The notes under the pieces were generated by a model, which ran no database searches, was not told where the DNA came from, and worked only from the letters and a program-made list of their open reading frames with translations. DNA of 64,000 nt from Glycomyces niveus (GTDB lineage Bacteria > Actinomycetota > Actinomycetes > Mycobacteriales > Micromonosporaceae): assembly GCF_017592475.1 (NCBI RefSeq), contig NZ_JAGFNP010000010.1, forward strand, positions 182,286 through 246,285, given 5' to 3'. Below are positions 60,009-64,000 of this stretch, piece after piece (the stretch's first letter is position 1; the number at the start of each line of letters is the position of its first letter). Position numbers and translations under genes: made by a program.

Positions 60009-61007
60009 ATGAAGATCGTCATCCCCGGCGGCACCGGTCATGTCGGCGCCGTCCTCGAACGCGGCCTCCTCGCCGCCGGCCACCGCCTCGTCGTGCTCAC
60101 CCGCAGCCCCTCCCGCCCCCACCACCTCCACTGGGACGGCCGCACCCTCGGTCACTGGACCGAGGCCATCGACGGCGCCGATGCCGTCATCAACCTCGCC
60201 GGGCGCAGCGTCAGCTGCCGCTACACCCGCGAGAACCTCGCCGAGATGTTGGACTCGCGCGTCGACTCCACCCGCGTCCTCGGCGAGGCCATCGCCGCCG
60301 CCGAGCGCCCCCCGGCCGTGTGGCTCCAGATGAGCACCGCCACCATCTACGCCCACACCTTCGACCGCGCGAACGACGAGGCGACCGGCGTCATCGGCGG
60401 CAACGAACCCGACGTGCCCGTCTACTGGTCCAAGAGCATCGACATCGCCCAAGCCTGGGAACGCACCCTCGACGAGGCCGACACGCCGCACACCCGCAAG
60501 GTCGCCCTGCGCTCGGCGATGGTGATGAGCACCGACCGCGGCGCGGTCTTCGACGTCCTCTCCCGCATGGCCCTCCTCGGCCTCGGCGGCCCGGTCGCCG
60601 GTGGACGCCAGTTCGTGTCGTGGATCCACGAAGCGGACTTCACGCGGGCCGTCCAGTTCCTCATCGACCACGGCCTCTCCGGCCCGGTCAACCTCGCCGC
60701 CCCGCACCCGTTGCGGCAGAAGGACCTCATGCGCACCATCCGCCGCGCCTGGGGCGGGCACTTCGGGCTCCCCGCGACGAAGTGGATGGCCGAGCTCGGC
60801 GCGTTCGCGCTCCGCAGCGACACCGAGCTGCTGCTCAAGAGCCGCCGCGTCATCCCCGGCCGCCTCGAGGACGCCGGTTTCGAGTTCGAATACCCCGCAT
60901 GGGAAGCCGCCGCCGACGACCTCGCCCGGCGCACGGCCGCCGAACGGAAGTGGCCGCTCCTGCGCCGTCCCGGTCTCAAAGCCGTGAGGGCCTTGACCGG
61001 CAGCTGA
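60009..61007 (+). CDS. SDR39U1-type NAD(P)-dependent epimerase-like protein (TIGR01777-like)
   Basis: This 332-residue protein has the NAD(P) loop VIPGGTGHVGAVLERGL at the N terminus and SVSCRYTRENLAEMLDSRVD typical of the family. The extended SDR fold is complete, with DUF1731-like C-terminal LGAFALRSDTELLLKSRRV. Substrate unknown. An AAGGAGGA site lies six bases before the ATG. Convergent with the DUF1275 gene by 25 bases. Confidence 0.92.
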   Translation: MKIVIPGGTGHVGAVLERGLLAAGHRLVVLTRSPSRPHHLHWDGRTLGHWTEAIDGADAVINLAGRSVSCRYTRENLAEMLDSRVDSTRVLGEAIAAAERPPAVWLQMSTATIYAHTFDRANDEATGVIGGNEPDVPVYWSKSIDIAQAWERTLDEADTPHTRKVALRSAMVMSTDRGAVFDVLSRMALLGLGGPVAGGRQFVSWIHEADFTRAVQFLIDHGLSGPVNLAAPHPLRQKDLMRTIRRAWGGHFGLPATKWMAELGAFALRSDTELLLKSRRVIPGRLEDAGFEFEYPAWEAAADDLARRTAAERKWPLLRRPGLKAVRALTGS

Positions 61008-61032
61008 ACCTGCCGACCGATCCGCGTCCCGG

Positions 61033-61707
61033 TCAGGGGCGCCACGCGAACGGGCGAGGGTGCGCTTCGACGAACGCCGCCACCGCCATCGCCGCCGCCA
61101 CCGCCGCGGCGGTCCAGCACACCGCGCTGAACGACACCGCGTGCGCGAGCACCGACCCGAGCCCGGCCGCCACCAGGTACACCGCCCACACCCCGGCCTG
61201 CAGCCGCGCCTGCCGCAGGCCCCGGCGGCCGCCGGAGAGATTCGTGAACAGCGCGATGAGCGTCCCGGTCAGCACCGTCGTCGACACGCCCGCCAGACCG
61301 ATGCGCGCCGCGTGGATGCTCTGCACGCCCATCGCGAAGGCCGCCAACGCGATCGACAGCGTGAACGACTGCGCGAGCCCGGCCAGCCCGAGCACCACGA
61401 CCTCCGCGACCAGGAGCAGCGGCACCCCGAAGCTCGTCAGCACATGACGGCGCGTCGCGAACGAGGCGAGCACCGCGCCCAGCGAGAACCCGAGCAGCGA
61501 CCACAACGGGCCGATAGGGGAGAGGCCGTCGTTCCGGCCGGTCAGTTCCCCCGACAGCGACACCGCGAGCAGCACCGCGTTGCCGGTCTGGTTCGCCACG
61601 AACTGCTGGCTCAGACTCAGGAACCCGGCGCCGTCGACCGCCCCCGCGATCGCGGTGAGCACGAGCGCGGTCCAGGCGTGCGCGTATGTGGGGGTCGCGG
61701 CTCTCAT
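61033..61707 (-). CDS. DUF1275 / YoaK-like membrane protein
   Basis: This 224-residue membrane protein has six hydrophobic segments. ALVLTAIAGAVDGAGFLSLS is the family N-terminal part, with FVANQTGNAVLLA and a middle MGVQSIHAARIGLAGVSTT. Function unknown. ATG 61707 gives the family start; the frame runs to 61764 into basic residues. Confidence 0.9.
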   Translation of the reverse strand: MRAATPTYAHAWTALVLTAIAGAVDGAGFLSLSQQFVANQTGNAVLLAVSLSGELTGRNDGLSPIGPLWSLLGFSLGAVLASFATRRHVLTSFGVPLLLVAEVVVLGLAGLAQSFTLSIALAAFAMGVQSIHAARIGLAGVSTTVLTGTLIALFTNLSGGRRGLRQARLQAGVWAVYLVAAGLGSVLAHAVSFSAVCWTAAAVAAAMAVAAFVEAHPRPFAWRP

Positions 61708-61838
61708 CGGGTCGCGCCGATCAGCTGCGGCAGTGAGGGTGCGGAGGGATCGACACGGTGCCACATGCGGCCCAGGCTAACCCCGGCCAAGGCGCCGCGC
61801 CGATCGAACCGCCGAAAGCCCGGCCCCGACCACCGCGC

Positions 61839-63344
61839 CTACTCGTTCGCGCGCCTGCTGCCCGCCGCGATGAGCACCACGGCACCGACCGCCGCCAGCG
61901 CGGCCGCGGCGAACATGAACGCCTGCGCGTCCCCGCCGGTGGTCGCGAGCTGGCCGCATTCGTACTCCGACCCATTCGGCCCGTCACCGCCGCCGTCCCG
62001 GTCATTGCCGCTATTTCCGTCACCGCTGCCGTTGCCGGCGCTGGCGCTGACCCCGTTACCGCCGCCGTCCCCGTCTTCGGCGCTTTCATCGTCACCGCCT
62101 CCATCCCCGTTGCCGCCGTCGGGACAGGTGGTCGAGTCGCCGTTCGCCGGCGTGTCCTCGGTCGTCGGCGCCTCAGTGGTGTCGTCGGTCGTAGGAGCCT
62201 CGGTCGTGTCGTCGGGACCGACGTCGTCGCTGCACGCGACCTCCGCCGCGAAAGGGAAGTGGTGGATTTCCCCGCCGTTCTCACCCACCTCGCCGAGGTG
62301 CGCGTTCCTGGCGATGATCTGGCCCTCGACGTTGGCGGGGCTGGTGTCGGCGTAGTCGGCGTCGGGCGCGAGGATCGAGCCCTCGACCGTGTCGCCGCCG
62401 ACCAGGCTCAGCCGGGTCGCGTCCCTGAAGTTCCAGATGATGTACGGCGCTTGGCTGCCGCCGATGCCGGCCTGGGTCTTGACGGTCCAGTCCATCTCGC
62501 CGCCGGTCCCCGAAGTGTCCACGTTGACCACCAGCGGCGAGTCGGCGTCCGGCGGGTTGAGGAAGACCAGGTCCGACATATTGTTCAAGTCCTCGCCGGT
62601 CACGTTGAGGACGTTGGTGACGGGAGCTCCGGCCGTGCCGATCGCCAGTGAGATCCTGACCTGCCGGCCCGGCTGGACTCCGCCCTTCGGAATGAACGCG
62701 CCCTGGTCGTCCCGCATCTCGACCTCGGTCGCGTCGCACCCGTACAGCGCCTCCGCGTTCGACCGGAACTCCTCGAAGGCCGCGCCGAAGTCGATCGGCG
62801 AGGCCGGGCCCACCGACGAGAGCGGCTGCTGCCGGTTGAGCTCGACCCGCGGCACCGACTCGTACGCCGCGCCGTCCGCGACCACGCGCGTGTTGACCGA
62901 GGCGTTGTTCATGTCGGTGTTCCTCACGTCCACGCCCGTCAGGTCCCCGACCTTCGCGTAGTCGTGCACCTGGACCACCCAGCTGCCCGGGACCTGGCCG
63001 AAGTCGACCCGGCCGCCGACCACGAGGGCGCTCGGCACCGAGTCGCCCGGCGCGGTGAACGTGTTCGCGTCGTGGATGTTCACGTTGTACGACCCCGCCA
63101 CAACGAGGTTCCCGCCCGTCGCGACGCCGCCCTCGGATTCGGTCGACGCGAGCAGCGTCTCGTCCTCCACGAACGAGTTGAACCCGAGTGCCGGCGTGAG
63201 CGGGTTGTACACGGTCGCGGCGTGGGCGGCGGGCAACGTACCGCCCGCTGCGATGGCGGCGGCGACGGCGGCCCCCGCAACTCCGGCGAGCGCGAAACGC
63301 CGAGTCTGCTTGCGAGTGACGTTCGTGGACGGTCGGTCAGGCAT
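61839..63344 (-). CDS. Secreted choice-of-anchor A family surface protein with LATTG sorting signal
   Basis: This 501-residue protein has a signal peptide (KQTRRFALAGVAGAAVAAA, cut near AHA). Choice-of-anchor A domains of about 300 residues follow (NPLTPALGFNSFVED, GVATGGNLVVAGSYN, SLVGGDTVEGSILAP). A Thr/Glu-rich and Gly/Asp-rich linker (TTEAPTTDDTTEAPTTED) leads to the C-terminal LATTG, a hydrophobic helix and SRRANE. LAxTG is the class E sortase signal in actinobacteria. No sortase is in the window. ATG 63344. Confidence 0.9.
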   Translation of the reverse strand: MPDRPSTNVTRKQTRRFALAGVAGAAVAAAIAAGGTLPAAHAATVYNPLTPALGFNSFVEDETLLASTESEGGVATGGNLVVAGSYNVNIHDANTFTAPGDSVPSALVVGGRVDFGQVPGSWVVQVHDYAKVGDLTGVDVRNTDMNNASVNTRVVADGAAYESVPRVELNRQQPLSSVGPASPIDFGAAFEEFRSNAEALYGCDATEVEMRDDQGAFIPKGGVQPGRQVRISLAIGTAGAPVTNVLNVTGEDLNNMSDLVFLNPPDADSPLVVNVDTSGTGGEMDWTVKTQAGIGGSQAPYIIWNFRDATRLSLVGGDTVEGSILAPDADYADTSPANVEGQIIARNAHLGEVGENGGEIHHFPFAAEVACSDDVGPDDTTEAPTTDDTTEAPTTEDTPANGDSTTCPDGGNGDGGGDDESAEDGDGGGNGVSASAGNGSGDGNSGNDRDGGGDGPNGSEYECGQLATTGGDAQAFMFAAAALAAVGAVVLIAAGSRRANE

Positions 63345-63567
63345 GGCGCTCCCCAGAGTCGTTCGTCGTCGGCCGTACCGGGGTCTCGAAGGAGCGTAAC
63401 TACAGACCGACAACGCAGAGTGCGTGAAACACCCGAATCACCGGGAACGGTCCGGCCCCCGCAGAGCGGGCGCTTGCACCGAGTCTTGCGGCCCCGATCC
63501 CTGTTGTTGGAGGATTGACCTTGTGGGGCAAGAGAATCCAGTCCTCACACGACCAAGGAGGATGCAC

Positions 63568-63957
63568 ATGGACCACCCCAACGAGCGCCACGAGCGCGGA
63601 CTGAAGACCCTCCAGCACCTCTCCGGCGAGGCCGAGCCGACCGTCGTCACCTCACTGGCCGACATCGCCCCCGAGCTGGGCCGGTTCATCGCCGAATTCG
63701 CGTACGGGGACGTCCTCACCCGTCCCGAACTCCACCTGCGCGACCGCGAGCTCGTCACCATCGGCGCGCTGGCGGCGCTGGGCAACGCCGACCCGCAGCT
63801 GCGCTTCCACATCAACGGCGCCCTCAACGCCGGCTGCACGAGGGTCGAGGTGATCGAAGCGCTCGTGCAGATCGCCGTCTACGCGGGCTTCCCCGCCGCC
63901 ATCAACGCCGTCGAGGCCGCCCGGGAGGTCTTCGCCGCCCGCGATGCCGCGAGCTGA
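63568..63957 (+). CDS. Carboxymuconolactone decarboxylase family protein
   Basis: This 129-residue CMD-fold protein has the core LHLRDRELVTIGALAALG, then FHINGALNAGCTRVEVIEA and IAVYAGFPAAINA. It has only one cysteine in the motif region, so it is not the CxxC AhpD peroxidase type and more likely acts as a lactone decarboxylase-like or scaffold protein. ATG 63568 is chosen over 63562 because AAGGAGG lies six bases before it. Confidence 0.92.
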   Translation: MDHPNERHERGLKTLQHLSGEAEPTVVTSLADIAPELGRFIAEFAYGDVLTRPELHLRDRELVTIGALAALGNADPQLRFHINGALNAGCTRVEVIEALVQIAVYAGFPAAINAVEAAREVFAARDAAS

Positions 63958-63978
63958 GCGCATGTGGAACGCGGCCGG

Positions 63979-64000
63979 GGCGCATCGTCGACGATGCGCC
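63979..64000 (+). terminator. Palindrome at window end
   Basis: A perfect 22-base palindrome GGCGCATCGTC and its complement, 21 bases after the stop; a probable terminator stem cut by the window end. Confidence 0.6.

Overview
The window is very GC-rich and densely coded. Its frames have strong G/C third positions, GTG starts are common and genes often overlap by ATGA. It carries actinobacterial families: AfsR/SARP-type regulators with an ATPase domain, CYP105/107-like P450s with a small 3Fe-4S ferredoxin, excalibur, DUF4097 and MoaF-like proteins, type III pantothenate kinase and an LAxTG-type wall anchor. A filamentous actinomycete is the best reading. The genus cannot be fixed from the sequence; Glycomycetaceae or Micromonosporales are guesses. 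No rRNA, CRISPR array, integrase or intact transposase was seen. There is one tRNA, tRNA-Pro(CGG).

Layout. (1) 1-2.8 kb: molybdate uptake operon (regulator with a TOBE domain, modA, modB, and modC cut by the window edge), all on the minus strand. (2) 2.9-7 kb: a small zincin, serS, a DUF488 protein and two tandem HAD phosphatases. (3) 7.1-15.3 kb: a lone P450, an ABC-F protein, then a mirrored redox island. In the island, AraC regulator 1 is divergent from flavodoxin-like oxidoreductase 1, followed by a P450 plus ferredoxin, then oxidoreductase 2 divergent from AraC regulator 2. (4) 15.3-24.4 kb: a decayed nuclease-like gene, a MidA-like methyltransferase, and a cofactor block (DUF2520 dehydrogenase, panC, panD, an S10 peptidase, nadB, nadC, coaX) feeding CoA and NAD synthesis. 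(5) 24.6-28 kb: a secreted SVRITG-repeat protein facing a 919-residue AfsR-like regulator.

(6) 28.1-36.5 kb is the accessory, most novel-looking part. It holds three small helical proteins that resemble one another, a 696-residue disordered protein, two related coiled-coil proteins (one with a long C-terminal extension), a membrane pentapeptide-repeat protein and a WXG100-like gene pair. Between these lie AT-rich spacers, two perfect TTATCCACA nonamers, strong hairpins and one gene scrap. The organisation resembles secreted-effector or contact-dependent modules, but no function can be assigned from sequence alone.

(7) 36.8-41.3 kb: an L,D-transpeptidase lipoprotein, two unknown proteins and a Tat-exported beta-helix protein. 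(8) 41.4-46.5 kb: core genes ispE, rsmA, prfC, a YqeY-like gene, a metallophosphoesterase and tRNA-Pro. (9) 46.7-52.5 kb: an excalibur protein, membrane proteins, and a two-component system co-transcribed with a DUF4097 protein. (10) 52.5-64 kb: a second AfsR-like regulator, a serine hydrolase, small proteins of unknown role, a pentapeptide-repeat protein ending at an octamer tandem repeat, an SDR-type gene behind a TetR-like operator, a DUF1275 membrane protein, an LATTG-anchored surface protein and a carboxymuconolactone-decarboxylase-family protein.
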